From positions 1-37,198 of the forward strand of contig CAZYVD010000023.1 in NCBI GenBank assembly GCA_964651045.1: a stretch of 37,198 nucleotides of DNA, read 5' to 3'. The position numbers were made by a program, and so were the translations under genes. Position 1 is the first letter of the stretch. Each line of letters begins with the position of its first letter. The notes beneath the pieces are model-generated. The model was not told the origin of the DNA and made no database searches. It saw nothing but the letters and a program-made list of their open reading frames with translations. Shown one piece after another: positions 15,936-25,258 of the stretch. Source of the DNA: CAZYVD01 sp964651045. Its GTDB lineage: Bacteria; Zhuqueibacterota; QNDG01; DSAB01.

Positions 15936-17142
15936 CTCTGCTATCCTCTGATGTGTATCTTGTTATTTTATTTGTAATTTCCAGGAATCTCACTTCTATT
16001 CTACTCACTGGTTGACCAGCAATACGACCTATCTCAAGATCTCTATGAAGAAAAATTATTGTTGGGATGCCCTGAACCCTGTACCTTTCTACCATTCCCT
16101 CACCATCATCCATCTTCTCATCAACGCCGATTAGATCGACCGAAACATTTCTAAATCCACCTGCACTGCACACCTTTAGAAATCTGGATATTACTACGTT
16201 TGACACCGAATCCCATGCTGCAAAAAAACACAGGCATCTCACCTCAGGATCATTCTCTCTAATATTTAAAATTACAATAGAATCTGGATTATACCTATTG
16301 AATTTTTCTCTGAAAGATGGAAGTTCACTAAACAGCCTCTCCCTGGTGACCGAGCCCATTATAAGAGGAAAAGTCACCCTCTCTTTTCTTCCGCCCTCTT
16401 TATTCCTGCTTGGCTCATGCCTTGGTTCTATACTGTATATTGTATCGGAATGTATCCAAATATCCACTCCTCCCTCTCCTGCTGAGCTCCAATCAATGTC
16501 TCTTCCACAAAGATCCAACCGAACCGCTTCTGGATCATCAAAACCTATAAATATGGTCTTCTTATATTTGCGACTGTATCTTTCGCCCTTTTGTATATGG
16601 ATATCCTCATTTCTACCGCTGTCAACACTTATCTGAATCCATGTATCCTTGATTCCAGTGCAATTGAGTATTAATGGGCATGAGCTATCAGATGGTGTTA
16701 GAGATGTAGAATCTGACATGGGAATATTTCCAGGATAAAAATCGGGTTCAACAAAGAGAGACCTTCCATATTTTAAATAAAGAAATACCAGAAGGAAAAA
16801 AAGAATGGATACAGATGAGATCATGACAATCTTTTTATTATGTAAAAAAAAGTCATGAAATCTCACAGGCACATCATCACCCTCAAGCAACTCTTCCCTC
16901 TCTTTGATTCTCTTCTCCTTTCTTTCATCATACTCCTTGAGTATTACACCTGGATCGAGTCCGACCTCCTTTGCAAGAGTTCTTACAAATGCTCTGTAGT
17001 GGGCTGTAGGTAAAAATTCAGCACTCCCGTTCTCTATTGCCTCGATCGTTGTGACCGGAATCCTTGTTCTTTCATAAAGGTCTTGAAAGGTCAGATTCTT
17101 TTCAATTCTTGCTCTGCGAATTTTGTCACCGAGCTCTCTCAC
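15892..17142 (-). CDS. RodZ-like HTH/transmembrane protein fused to a degenerate thioredoxin-like domain
   Basis: 416 residues with a composite architecture. Residues 1-70 are a Cro/RodZ-type helix-turn-helix (LGDKIRRARIEKNLTFQDL, then RTRIPVTTIEAIENG). A basic/charged linker (72-103) leads to one membrane helix (about 104-124). Residues about 157-240 resemble the RodZ periplasmic beta-domain (DUF4115 type; TWIQISVDSG, IFIGFDDPEAVRLDLCG). Residues about 263-391 look like a thioredoxin fold (LCFFAAWDSVS, VDLIGVDEKM, VQGIPTIIFL, LEIGRIAGQP), including the cis-proline after Ile359. The usual WCxxC is W-D-S-V-S (310-314), so it should not be redox-active. RodZ links MreB to the wall synthesis machinery, and the position next to dapF and maf suits a cell-shape role. 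GTG start with GGAGAAAGGGG upstream; it overlaps maf by 17 bp. Confidence 0.82.
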   Translation of the reverse strand: MRELGDKIRRARIEKNLTFQDLYERTRIPVTTIEAIENGSAEFLPTAHYRAFVRTLAKEVGLDPGVILKEYDERKEKRIKEREELLEGDDVPVRFHDFFLHNKKIVMISSVSILFFLLVFLYLKYGRSLFVEPDFYPGNIPMSDSTSLTPSDSSCPLILNCTGIKDTWIQISVDSGRNEDIHIQKGERYSRKYKKTIFIGFDDPEAVRLDLCGRDIDWSSAGEGGVDIWIHSDTIYSIEPRHEPSRNKEGGRKERVTFPLIMGSVTRERLFSELPSFREKFNRYNPDSIVILNIRENDPEVRCLCFFAAWDSVSNVVISRFLKVCSAGGFRNVSVDLIGVDEKMDDGEGMVERYRVQGIPTIIFLHRDLEIGRIAGQPVSRIEVRFLEITNKITRYTSEDSRVERDTVYQNDRYWK

Positions 17143-17752
17143 TTCCCCTTTCTCCGCGAAAAAATAGATTTGAGATCATATCATCATCCCAGATATCTTT
17201 CAATCTCCGGTAAAATCTTGCAATGGGAAATCCAACAACATTATAAAAACAGCCTTCTATCCTTTCTACAAAAAAGCTGCTCTGATCCTGTATTCCATAT
17301 GCGCCTGCCTTGTCCATGGGATTGCCTGTTTCTACATAGGCAATAATCTCCCACGGCTCTATCTTTCTGAATGTTACAGCCGTTCTCTCCACATCTGAAA
17401 TTCTCTTTCCATCAGTCTGGATTAGAGTAAATCCCGTGTACACATCATGTGTTTTTCCCGACAATCTCATGAGCATCCTGACAGCATCATCTGGATCAGC
17501 AGGCTTTCCAAATATCTCATCGTCCAAAACAACAACCGTATCGGCTCCAATAACAAGACCATCCTTAACCTCACCTATCACTGCCTCGGCCTTTCTTTCT
17601 GAGAGCAAAATCACCCTCTCCCTTGGATCGTCGACTCCTTTCAACTCCTCTGAAACATTTCCTGTCATAACTCGAAATTGAAGCCCAATTCTCTTGAGAA
17701 GCTCTGCTCTTCTTGGTGACCCTGATGCCAAAATTATCTCAGGAATATTCAT
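17126..17752 (-). CDS. maf: Maf-family nucleoside triphosphate pyrophosphatase
   Basis: 208 residues, the usual Maf length. It hydrolyses non-canonical or pyrimidine nucleoside triphosphates (dTTP/UTP-type in the YhdE subgroup) to monophosphates, and is associated with division arrest when overproduced. Signature elements are ILASGSPRRAELL near the N-terminus, VIGADTVVVLDDEIFGKP, and YTGFTLI. The DKAGAYGIQ segment and the FYNVVGFPI end are also typical. I use ATG 17752, which overlaps the dtd TGA by one base; the preceding in-frame TTG is less likely. Confidence 0.93.
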   Translation of the reverse strand: MNIPEIILASGSPRRAELLKRIGLQFRVMTGNVSEELKGVDDPRERVILLSERKAEAVIGEVKDGLVIGADTVVVLDDEIFGKPADPDDAVRMLMRLSGKTHDVYTGFTLIQTDGKRISDVERTAVTFRKIEPWEIIAYVETGNPMDKAGAYGIQDQSSFFVERIEGCFYNVVGFPIARFYRRLKDIWDDDMISNLFFRGERGSERAR

Positions 17753-18201
17753 CAAATCCTCTTTTCTGAATCGAGTATGAATGTAACCGGGCCCTCATTT
17801 CTGATTTCAACACTCATTCTCCTGCCAAACATTCCTGTCTCAACTTCAAGGCCGCTTTTTTTCAGCTCATCAACAAAAAGGTCATAAATTCTTTCTGCTT
17901 CCTGATTAGGTGCAGATTCTGTAAAACTCGGCCTCCTTCCCCGCCTGCAGTCTCCATAAAGAGTAAACTGGGAAACGACCAGTATGGAGCCACCTACCTG
18001 TTTTATTGAGAAGTTAAACTTTCCTTCATCATTCTCGAATATTCTCAGATTGGTACATTTTTCTGCCATCCATTCAATCTCTCTCTTTGAATCACCTGTT
18101 TTAACTGCCATCAAAATCACGATCCCCCTTCCGATCTCTCCAACACTCTTTCCATCCACCACTACCCTTGCACTGCTTACCCTCTGAATCACTGCCCTCA
18201 T
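17752..18201 (-). CDS. dtd: D-aminoacyl-tRNA deacylase
   Basis: A 149-residue cytosolic enzyme that removes D-amino acids (and glycine) mischarged onto tRNA. It opens with MRAVIQRVSSARV, carries the catalytic SQFTLYGD (77-84), and has NEGPVT (135-140), the cross-subunit GP motif responsible for chiral proofreading. Length and all motifs are normal. The start is supported by GGAGG 8 bases upstream. It sits 12 bp after the UbiA gene and is coupled to maf through TGATG. Confidence 0.96.
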   Translation of the reverse strand: MRAVIQRVSSARVVVDGKSVGEIGRGIVILMAVKTGDSKREIEWMAEKCTNLRIFENDEGKFNFSIKQVGGSILVVSQFTLYGDCRRGRRPSFTESAPNQEAERIYDLFVDELKKSGLEVETGMFGRRMSVEIRNEGPVTFILDSEKRI

Positions 18202-18213
18202 CTTGATTGCCTC

Positions 18214-19056
18214 CTAACCATGCCTTGTCCCAAAATAAACTGCAGCAAGTCCAACCACCATGTCCAATTTCATAAAAATTGCCACCCTTCTTAATCTTAT
18301 CGTATCGGGCATACGCCATATTGAGAATATGACATATAGAAGAAATAGGTCTACTCCGATTGATACTATTAACAGATAGGCAAATGAAAAAATATTAAGT
18401 ATATATGGAACCATTGTAAGAACTATGAGGATTGCTATAATAAATGTTGTAACTAGATATGCTGCCCTTACTCCGTATCTAATTGGCAATGTGACTAAAC
18501 CCTGAGAACGATCTCCCTCGATATCCTCTACATCCTTTATTATCTCTCTTGAGAGATGAAAGAAAAATGCAAAGACAGCGACAATGACACCGTTTACGAT
18601 ATTTCCTGTGGCCAGGCTACCATATATGAACGCCATGCCAGAAACAAACGCAACAGTAATATTACCCATGAGAACAGTGCGCTTCAAACTGTAACTGTAC
18701 AGGTAGAGCAGCAGAGAACAAAAAATTGCTATTATTAAATGAATCGTTGAAACAAATATCGCAGTACAGATGCCAGATATAAAGAGTATGAGAGAGAAAC
18801 TCAGTGCCTTCTCAGGAAGGATAAGGCCAGAAGGCAGAGGTCTTTCTGGCTTATTTACACGATCTATCTCAATATCAAAAAAATCATTTACAACATTTGC
18901 TCCTCCGGCTATAATCATACCAGATAAAGATGCCAGCAACAATTTCCATACCGGATCGATTGTGCCGGTCACAAATCCTCCAATGAAAATCGATAGGAAT
19001 GCTATGACAAGATTCACAGGCCGTGTGATGAGTATATAACCCTTAATACTATTCAT
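18214..19056 (-). CDS. UbiA-family prenyltransferase
   Basis: A 280-residue polytopic inner-membrane enzyme with about eight or nine hydrophobic segments. Both aspartate motifs that bind prenyl diphosphate through Mg2+ are present: NDFFDIEID (57-65) followed by RVNKPERPLPSG, and DVEDIEGD (175-182). The sequence style resembles the geranylgeranylglycerol-phosphate/digeranylgeranyl transferase-like branch more than 4-hydroxybenzoate or heme-O transferases, but the acceptor cannot be read from sequence. The ribosome site is weak (TAAAAGTC before ATG). It lies 40 bp after the Omp85 gene, the largest gap in the long operon-like run. Confidence 0.88.
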   Translation of the reverse strand: MNSIKGYILITRPVNLVIAFLSIFIGGFVTGTIDPVWKLLLASLSGMIIAGGANVVNDFFDIEIDRVNKPERPLPSGLILPEKALSFSLILFISGICTAIFVSTIHLIIAIFCSLLLYLYSYSLKRTVLMGNITVAFVSGMAFIYGSLATGNIVNGVIVAVFAFFFHLSREIIKDVEDIEGDRSQGLVTLPIRYGVRAAYLVTTFIIAILIVLTMVPYILNIFSFAYLLIVSIGVDLFLLYVIFSIWRMPDTIRLRRVAIFMKLDMVVGLAAVYFGTRHG

Positions 19057-19096
19057 GACTTTTAAATATTAAAAAATTGGATTAAAAATGCAATGA

Positions 19097-20866
19097 TTAA
19101 AAATGATTTACAAGGCTTACATGAACCTTTCCCCTGAGGATTGTATCTTGTTCTCCAAGGCCATAATCTATTCCTATTAGACCGAGTCGAGTCTCCACAC
19201 GCATTCCAAACCCATATCCAATTTTAGTAGTTCTTATTATCCCGGCCTCTCTATCCTTTCTCTGATACATTCCACCATCGATAAAGATAAAGAAACGGGA
19301 AAGACGTCCTACAAGAAGACGATACTCCGAATTTAACCAAGCAACAAGATCGCCCATGAAACTATCCTCTGCATAGCCCCTGAGTGTGGTAGCACCTCCA
19401 AACCTTATCTGATCGCTTAAAGGGATGTACCGTTCACCAGTACGAATCTCCCTTCCATGCATGCCCAAATATAGGACCTGATTGCGAAAAACAGGAAAAA
19501 CTGCCTCGGCATCTATCTCAACAGACCTCGTGCTAACTATTCCCTTCCATTCATCATTCTCCTTCAAGAACTCTGGACCAATATTCTTCTTTCTGCCAAT
19601 GGTTATCAATGTATGGTAACGTACTCCCCTTGATGGATTCAACAGATTGTCAAATGTCAAATAATCAAGACCCAGTGAGAACCTCCACGATCTACTATGT
19701 GCTATGTTGAACAATTGGCTTCCAAGTGAATCGGGAAGTACCTCCCTGTATCCTCCCCTGACGAAAAGAGAAAGAGACGATATTGGATTGTAATCGATAC
19801 TTAAATTCCACTCTCTTTCTATATATGTAGTGTCTCTTATCTGTTGCGAGAAATAACCTCCGATATCGATCGGCATGCCTATAAACCAGGGCTCCTTATA
19901 ACCAAACCGCATTGCCTGCGAATACCTGTCCTTCTTTTCCCAGAATGCTTCGAGTATCCTGCCAGTACCAAGAAGATTTCTGAAATCAAATTTGAGCCTC
20001 CCTGTAAAATATCCTCTCTTACTCTCCCTGCTGGCAGGTTGATAGCCAATAACTCCATCTATGCTATTTGTGTTTCCCTCAATTACAGTGAAAGTTAGAT
20101 GAGCCTTATCCCTTTCGAAAATAACAGTCTGTTCTTTTACCTCCTTGAAATATCCTGATCTTTTTAAATTCATAAATGCCCTTTCAACACTGCTCCTGCT
20201 AAATCTTCTGCCTTTACGGAGCCGCATCTCTCTGAGGATGACCCTCTCTTTCGTGAATCTATTACCTTTTATCTTTATAGACCCTATTGTTACTGGTGGG
20301 CCCTCTGTTATCTTCAGTACTATATCGATTCCAGGGTGTGCTGCAGCCGTATCCAAAACCACCTCTTTTATCTCAATCTCCGCAAGCGGATGGCCCTTAT
20401 TCTCAAGCGAGTTCAGTATAGCTTCAATATCCTCTGAGAGTCTCTTCTCATCAAGAAGGTCTCCATTTCTCGTGTTCATCAACCTGTAATAGAATCTATC
20501 AGAAAAGTATCTATTACCTTCAAAAGATATGCTCCTCACACCAATCCTTACTGCCTCATCTATCCAGACCTCAAGATCGACACTTTTGTCATTCTGAACA
20601 GATATCGTATGAAAAGAATCTATCCTCGCAAAATAGAATCCCCTCCTGCCATAGAAAATTAGAATCGATTTCAACACACTCTCACAAGTGAGTGGTTGTT
20701 TGCTATTTACAGCCCTGCCAATTTCTTCATCAGAAAAATGAACATTGCCATGAACTATAACTCTTCTTACCTTTATATCCGGCTCATTAGACTGGGCAAA
20801 AATCAGTGAACAAATAATTAGTAAAGATGTTATGTATATTCTCCTGACCACTATGACTCTTTCCAT
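19097..20866 (-). CDS. Omp85-superfamily outer-membrane protein (BamA/TamA-like)
   Basis: 589 residues. A signal peptide (RRIYITSLLIICSLIFAQS) is followed by about three POTRA domains (roughly 30-105, 108-190, 192-270; e.g. VRRVIVHGNVHFSDEEI, VRSISFEGNRYFSD, IGSIKIKGNRFTKE). Then comes a 16-strand-type barrel with the L6-type motif RFGGATTLRGYAEDSF and a C-terminal phenylalanine (VSLVNHF). BamA normally has five POTRAs and TamA three, so this is nearer TamA or a specialised Omp85. It lies 8 bp downstream of the 1134-residue outer-membrane protein, suggesting it inserts or secretes that neighbour. The start is not certain: ATG 20866 has a poor ribosome site, and GTG 20851 is an alternative that still leaves the signal peptide. 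Confidence 0.9.
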   Translation of the reverse strand: MERVIVVRRIYITSLLIICSLIFAQSNEPDIKVRRVIVHGNVHFSDEEIGRAVNSKQPLTCESVLKSILIFYGRRGFYFARIDSFHTISVQNDKSVDLEVWIDEAVRIGVRSISFEGNRYFSDRFYYRLMNTRNGDLLDEKRLSEDIEAILNSLENKGHPLAEIEIKEVVLDTAAAHPGIDIVLKITEGPPVTIGSIKIKGNRFTKERVILREMRLRKGRRFSRSSVERAFMNLKRSGYFKEVKEQTVIFERDKAHLTFTVIEGNTNSIDGVIGYQPASRESKRGYFTGRLKFDFRNLLGTGRILEAFWEKKDRYSQAMRFGYKEPWFIGMPIDIGGYFSQQIRDTTYIEREWNLSIDYNPISSLSLFVRGGYREVLPDSLGSQLFNIAHSRSWRFSLGLDYLTFDNLLNPSRGVRYHTLITIGRKKNIGPEFLKENDEWKGIVSTRSVEIDAEAVFPVFRNQVLYLGMHGREIRTGERYIPLSDQIRFGGATTLRGYAEDSFMGDLVAWLNSEYRLLVGRLSRFFIFIDGGMYQRKDREAGIIRTTKIGYGFGMRVETRLGLIGIDYGLGEQDTILRGKVHVSLVNHF

Positions 20867-20874
20867 TAGTCGCG

Positions 20875-23800
20875 TTAAAAGAATGCTCTTACCTCTACAT
20901 TTCCATATTGATATAGTTTATCTCTCCAGGGCTCTTTTCTACCCCTGTAATTAAATGTTGCCATCACATGGTCGGCAATTGTATATGTAAACATTACAGT
21001 CCATCTAATGGTTCTGCCGGGTTGATCTCCTTTCATCATTTCATAAGGAAGGGCCCTGTGTGAAGGCTCAGCCACTACACTCCCAAACTCAAACTCTGCC
21101 CTGAAGTGTCCCCTGCCTTTAAGCGAATAAACAATGCGTGGTATGATAAAGATTGATCTTGCTTTTGTGATCGGATCAGGATTGAGGTCCTCCGCAACCC
21201 TCAGCCTCGCCTTTACCGCAAATTCAAGCTTCTGCTTTGGTCGATATGAAGCTTCAAATAATGTCTCTATGAATTGGATATCCCTGTCTACCAGATTGTT
21301 TGAAAAGTAGTCCTTTCTTTCTTTATGATCTTTAATATTCAGCATGATTCCGACTTTTCTGGAAAACGATCCTTTTATCCTCAGATCGACCTCATCCATC
21401 CTTCTAAGAAGCCCCTCACCGACAAGCCGACGATTCTCGGAATCCTCCTTTCTGAGTCGCAGCCGAACAGAGAATCCTCTTACGGGTGATTTGTATTCTA
21501 TGTCCTGATGAAAAGAAAAGAGCCCCATTACAGTTGTCGAATCCTCTCCCCAATCTGGGAAGAAGGCGGAACGATTCACTTTAAAAAAATTGCGCTTCCT
21601 ATCCTCCCTCTCAATTCTCAGGATCGATCTTGTTTCCATTTTCCCCAGAAAACCAAGCAGACCTCTCCTTTTTCTCCACAGCACAGATCCATTTAACCGC
21701 AACTCTGACCCCAGTTTAAGATTATTCACGGGTATAAAATTTCCTGTCTGAATTGTTCTGAATATGACATCACCATCAGGATCTGGAACATACTCTCCAA
21801 GGTTTTCATCAAATCTATAATTGCCCAGTCCTTCACCTACCTGAATCGTATCTCTAACCATCTCAGATACCCTTGTCGATGAAAATCTATAGTTCACTGT
21901 TCCATTAACAAATCTGTTTTTCGACAGATACTTAAACTTCATGTCTGCAAGATCTGATGACTGATCTTCCTTCGATATCTCATAATAGTCTCTTCTTCTA
22001 TGAGTATATATTACAGATGCAGATAAACCCGACCTTGTCCTTAGACCCATTTTAAACACACTTGTCTGAGCTATAGAATTTTTTCTGAGAACTGCGCTCT
22101 GGTACCTGCGATCGTCACGAATTGTATGGCTTACCTCACCACCTAGCAGGCCAGAACCAAACCCGCAGTTTAGTGTCCACTCATTGAAATTAAAGCCTGT
22201 AACTACCGAATCGGGATCGCTCTGTTTTCTGTCCTCTCCCCAGTAAAGAAAAGCCGGCCTAAGCCCCATAACTCTCCCACTCACCCTTCCTCGCTGTCTC
22301 CACCACCTGCTCTCTGCCCCTCCCCTTTGCTTGCTTTTAATCCACTCAGAAAAATAGTGTACTCTCGGAACCCTTTTCTTCGAAACATCTGCCTCAATCA
22401 TGGTGCGGCTCGAATTGAAACCTCCACCTCCCTCCATACTTCCCACCTCGCTTCTTAACTCCACTCCCTTCAATGGATAATAACTCGTACGCAGTTCATG
22501 GATCTTCTCATCCCAGTAGGTTCCCTCCTCTTTTCCCCACTTTCTTCCATGTTCCACCTCTCCTATCCTGCCTACAGGTCTGAACCTCTTCCCTACACTT
22601 TGCAGATTTGCCTCCACCGCGAGCTCACCAAGACCCTTTTTAAAAAGAGCAATTCTTCTTCTGTCCATTTTCAACCTGCCCGAATAGGCAAGACCAATGT
22701 TGTCCTGATCGTCTTTATTTGAATAAAGGTTCAAATCTCTATCACTCAGGGCCACTTCTCCTTCAATAATTGTGTTGCCTCCAAGGTCTATCGAGGTAGA
22801 TGCATCTATCAACTGATGACTTGTTGCCAGCGGCAGATAGATTATTGGAAGATAATCTCCCCTCCCCTCTCCTTCATATTTATAAATACCATAACCTGAA
22901 AAAGAGTAGTCACCCTTTCCCTCGCCTACATATGAAAAATGAACCGAGTAATCGCCCTTGTTCTTTCCAGCATATCTGTAAAATACAATGCCAGATGAAT
23001 CTATCCTGACATATGTTCCTGAGCTGTCGCCAACATATTTTGCTCCTGAAACAACTGCAGAGTCTAGGCAGTCTCCTGCTTTTTTTAATATATCAAGATA
23101 TTCATCGTTCAGCGAGATATCTAAGGGATGGTCTTTGTTGTCAGATTCTCTTAAAAACGATGTTCTGATCTTTATTCGATCATTTAAGAATTTTACCTCA
23201 CCTCTTGCCCCATAGATATCCTTCTGAAACTTCTGATCGGAATATTCAAAATCTACCCTGATTCTTGAATCACTTGTAATCAATCGATTTCTGGTAAATG
23301 TAATCTGTCCATTCCCATATTCTATTACATAGTCGTTATCTTCACCACGCTGCATGAGTTCTCCATCAACCCATACCCTCTCTGTTCCTGCGAGTACAAT
23401 GATCTCTCTTTGTCCCTCTCCTCCTGTAAGCTGGTATGGACCCTGGTGTGCCTCCTGGCCATTAAAATAATTTGTAGTAAATTCACCCCTCGATGCTGCG
23501 GCCGAAATTGTTAATTTACCAAAATTGGATTCAACACTTCCCATTCCTCCCTGCAACTTTCGAGAAAAAGAACCGAACCTTGAGTTGTCGACATTAAACA
23601 CGTAGTCACCCATTGTTACATCAAACCCGGGTGCCCTTACCTTCACAAATACCTTGTCAATCTCCTGGAGGGTCTGTGTATTTCCCTCTGGTTGAATCGG
23701 CGTGTTTTGATCTGTTAGAGATCCGATAACCTCAACTCTTGGAGCTATCATTCCTGATAGCTGAAGCCTCAATCCCGACTGAAGCTTCATTCCCTGTCCC

Positions 23801-24279
23801 GTTCCGATTGAAAGACCACGAAATATTGAACCACTCTTCTGGAGATTTTCACTGAAATCAGACTTCTTCTTTTTTCTCCTTAGAGAAGCAGAAGAGATAA
23901 CTGGTGGATGGGTCTCATCTCTGACAGTCGTATCGGAGACCCTCCAGTGTTGGTATTTTATCTTTAAATCTACAGGAAGTATTCTGTAGGTAACAGTAAT
24001 TACAGAACCCGAATCTGGAATCTCTACAAACCCCACTACTCCTGATGTTGAGTTTAATTTATAATCTCTTCCTTCGACCAATATCAGACTATCGACCTTG
24101 ATCGTAACGGTTCCATTTATAATTAAGTTGTGTGAAAGTTTTAAAAGAGAATCTCTACCCGTTGAAATGAAACTTTCCGAATGGAGAAATGGATCTATAT
24201 TTATGGATTTAGTTTGCGACCAGAGTGTCGAACCATAGAAGATCAAGATGAAACCGATGTGATTCCATCCTAACCTCAC
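20875..24279 (-). CDS. Large predicted outer-membrane beta-barrel protein with Y-x-G-x-x-x-G-[DT]-Y repeats
   Basis: 1134 residues, function unknown. After a signal peptide ending near TLWSQ come two related beta-domains with the pattern V-x-VD-x-x-x-L-x-x-G-x-DY, at about 54-101 and 299-348. Between them lies a strongly patterned block (GLSIGTGQGMKLQSGLRLQL, TDQNTPIQPEGNTQTLQEID). Four nonameric repeats follow (415-423, 436-444, 450-458, 468-476; YAGKNKGDY, YVGEGKGDY, YEGEGRGDY). The remaining ~600 residues alternate polar and hydrophobic in barrel fashion and end in VEVRAFF, a typical beta-signal with terminal Phe. I recall similar large proteins beside Omp85 genes in FCB lineages but no function. 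The GTG start overlaps the NHL gene stop by 4 bp (GTGA). Confidence 0.8.
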   Translation of the reverse strand: MRLGWNHIGFILIFYGSTLWSQTKSINIDPFLHSESFISTGRDSLLKLSHNLIINGTVTIKVDSLILVEGRDYKLNSTSGVVGFVEIPDSGSVITVTYRILPVDLKIKYQHWRVSDTTVRDETHPPVISSASLRRKKKKSDFSENLQKSGSIFRGLSIGTGQGMKLQSGLRLQLSGMIAPRVEVIGSLTDQNTPIQPEGNTQTLQEIDKVFVKVRAPGFDVTMGDYVFNVDNSRFGSFSRKLQGGMGSVESNFGKLTISAAASRGEFTTNYFNGQEAHQGPYQLTGGEGQREIIVLAGTERVWVDGELMQRGEDNDYVIEYGNGQITFTRNRLITSDSRIRVDFEYSDQKFQKDIYGARGEVKFLNDRIKIRTSFLRESDNKDHPLDISLNDEYLDILKKAGDCLDSAVVSGAKYVGDSSGTYVRIDSSGIVFYRYAGKNKGDYSVHFSYVGEGKGDYSFSGYGIYKYEGEGRGDYLPIIYLPLATSHQLIDASTSIDLGGNTIIEGEVALSDRDLNLYSNKDDQDNIGLAYSGRLKMDRRRIALFKKGLGELAVEANLQSVGKRFRPVGRIGEVEHGRKWGKEEGTYWDEKIHELRTSYYPLKGVELRSEVGSMEGGGGFNSSRTMIEADVSKKRVPRVHYFSEWIKSKQRGGAESRWWRQRGRVSGRVMGLRPAFLYWGEDRKQSDPDSVVTGFNFNEWTLNCGFGSGLLGGEVSHTIRDDRRYQSAVLRKNSIAQTSVFKMGLRTRSGLSASVIYTHRRRDYYEISKEDQSSDLADMKFKYLSKNRFVNGTVNYRFSSTRVSEMVRDTIQVGEGLGNYRFDENLGEYVPDPDGDVIFRTIQTGNFIPVNNLKLGSELRLNGSVLWRKRRGLLGFLGKMETRSILRIEREDRKRNFFKVNRSAFFPDWGEDSTTVMGLFSFHQDIEYKSPVRGFSVRLRLRKEDSENRRLVGEGLLRRMDEVDLRIKGSFSRKVGIMLNIKDHKERKDYFSNNLVDRDIQFIETLFEASYRPKQKLEFAVKARLRVAEDLNPDPITKARSIFIIPRIVYSLKGRGHFRAEFEFGSVVAEPSHRALPYEMMKGDQPGRTIRWTVMFTYTIADHVMATFNYRGRKEPWRDKLYQYGNVEVRAFF

Positions 24280-25235
24280 CAGTCAAAATTCTCCTCACTG
24301 AACAGCCATTGAAATATATGTATACTGCATCCCTTCCTGTCAAGAACAAATATCTTCCCGTCCCAGTAACATACATCCACTGGTTCAATAAATATATCGG
24401 GATTCTCAAGATCTTCCCGGATTGTTGTAATCAGAGCACCAGAGATATGCAGTACGATTATATCCCTCTTGGCAGCATCGGCTACCAGCAACAGTTCATT
24501 GCCTACTAACGTCATGTCCATAGGCATTTCGAAAATATCCAAACCAAGAGTGTGTATATAGTTACCATGTATATCATACATTACGATTGAACCCAGCTCT
24601 TCATCAGAAACAAAAACCCTGTCTGTTGACGTAACGACCAGTCTCTGTGGAAGTATCAGCCTTCCCTCTCCTGAATTGTAATCCCCAAAGCTTCTCTGCG
24701 GTATACCCATTACATCCAGTTTAAGGATGCGATTGTTCTCGCCATCAAGACAGAATAGTTCGCCCTGAGCCGATATGTCAACATCTTTTGGAAAGCCAAA
24801 CTGGCTGTCGTCGGGCCAGTCATCTGACGAGCTAAACGTAGATAGATAATTGAGATCTTTGTCATACCTCTCGATTCTTTCATTATAGTAGTCTGCCACA
24901 AGCACATCGAGTCCGTTGCGTGCCGAGATTGCCACCGGACCGTCAAACTGCTGTTTATTCCATCCAAAACCTCCGACCTCACATATAAATTCTCCCCTCC
25001 AGCTCAACTTCTCTACCCTGTTATTGCCAGTATCTGCAACATACAAAAATCCATCTGGTGATATTGTTATTCCGCTCGGCTCTTTAAACTGACCTTTTCC
25101 TTCACCCCTTTGACCGATTGTCTTCAGGTATCTGACGACCCGATTCTTATCTTTTTCCTCAGGGAAAACAGTACTGCTTAAAGATAGAGTTAAACATAAA
25201 AGAAAATTTAAAATAGATACTAAATATATTTTCAT
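24276..25235 (-). CDS. Secreted NHL-repeat beta-propeller protein
   Basis: 319 residues. I start it at ATG 25235 (AGGA 7 bases upstream), where MKIYLVSILNFLLCLTLSLSS forms a signal peptide; the open frame extends 30 codons further into the sulfatase gene without a ribosome site. The mature part is a six-bladed NHL propeller: repeated units such as GQFKEPSGITISPDGFLYVADTGNNRV, QFDGPVAI...VLVADYYNERI and FGFPKDVDIS...ENNRILKL. No catalytic motif is seen. NHL propellers usually bind proteins or carbohydrates. Its stop overlaps the start of the 1134-residue barrel protein, so it may be a periplasmic or surface partner of that protein. Confidence 0.87.
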   Translation of the reverse strand: MKIYLVSILNFLLCLTLSLSSTVFPEEKDKNRVVRYLKTIGQRGEGKGQFKEPSGITISPDGFLYVADTGNNRVEKLSWRGEFICEVGGFGWNKQQFDGPVAISARNGLDVLVADYYNERIERYDKDLNYLSTFSSSDDWPDDSQFGFPKDVDISAQGELFCLDGENNRILKLDVMGIPQRSFGDYNSGEGRLILPQRLVVTSTDRVFVSDEELGSIVMYDIHGNYIHTLGLDIFEMPMDMTLVGNELLLVADAAKRDIIVLHISGALITTIREDLENPDIFIEPVDVCYWDGKIFVLDRKGCSIHIFQWLFSEENFDW

Positions 25236-25258
25236 ATTCTGATCCTGTAAATTCTCAT

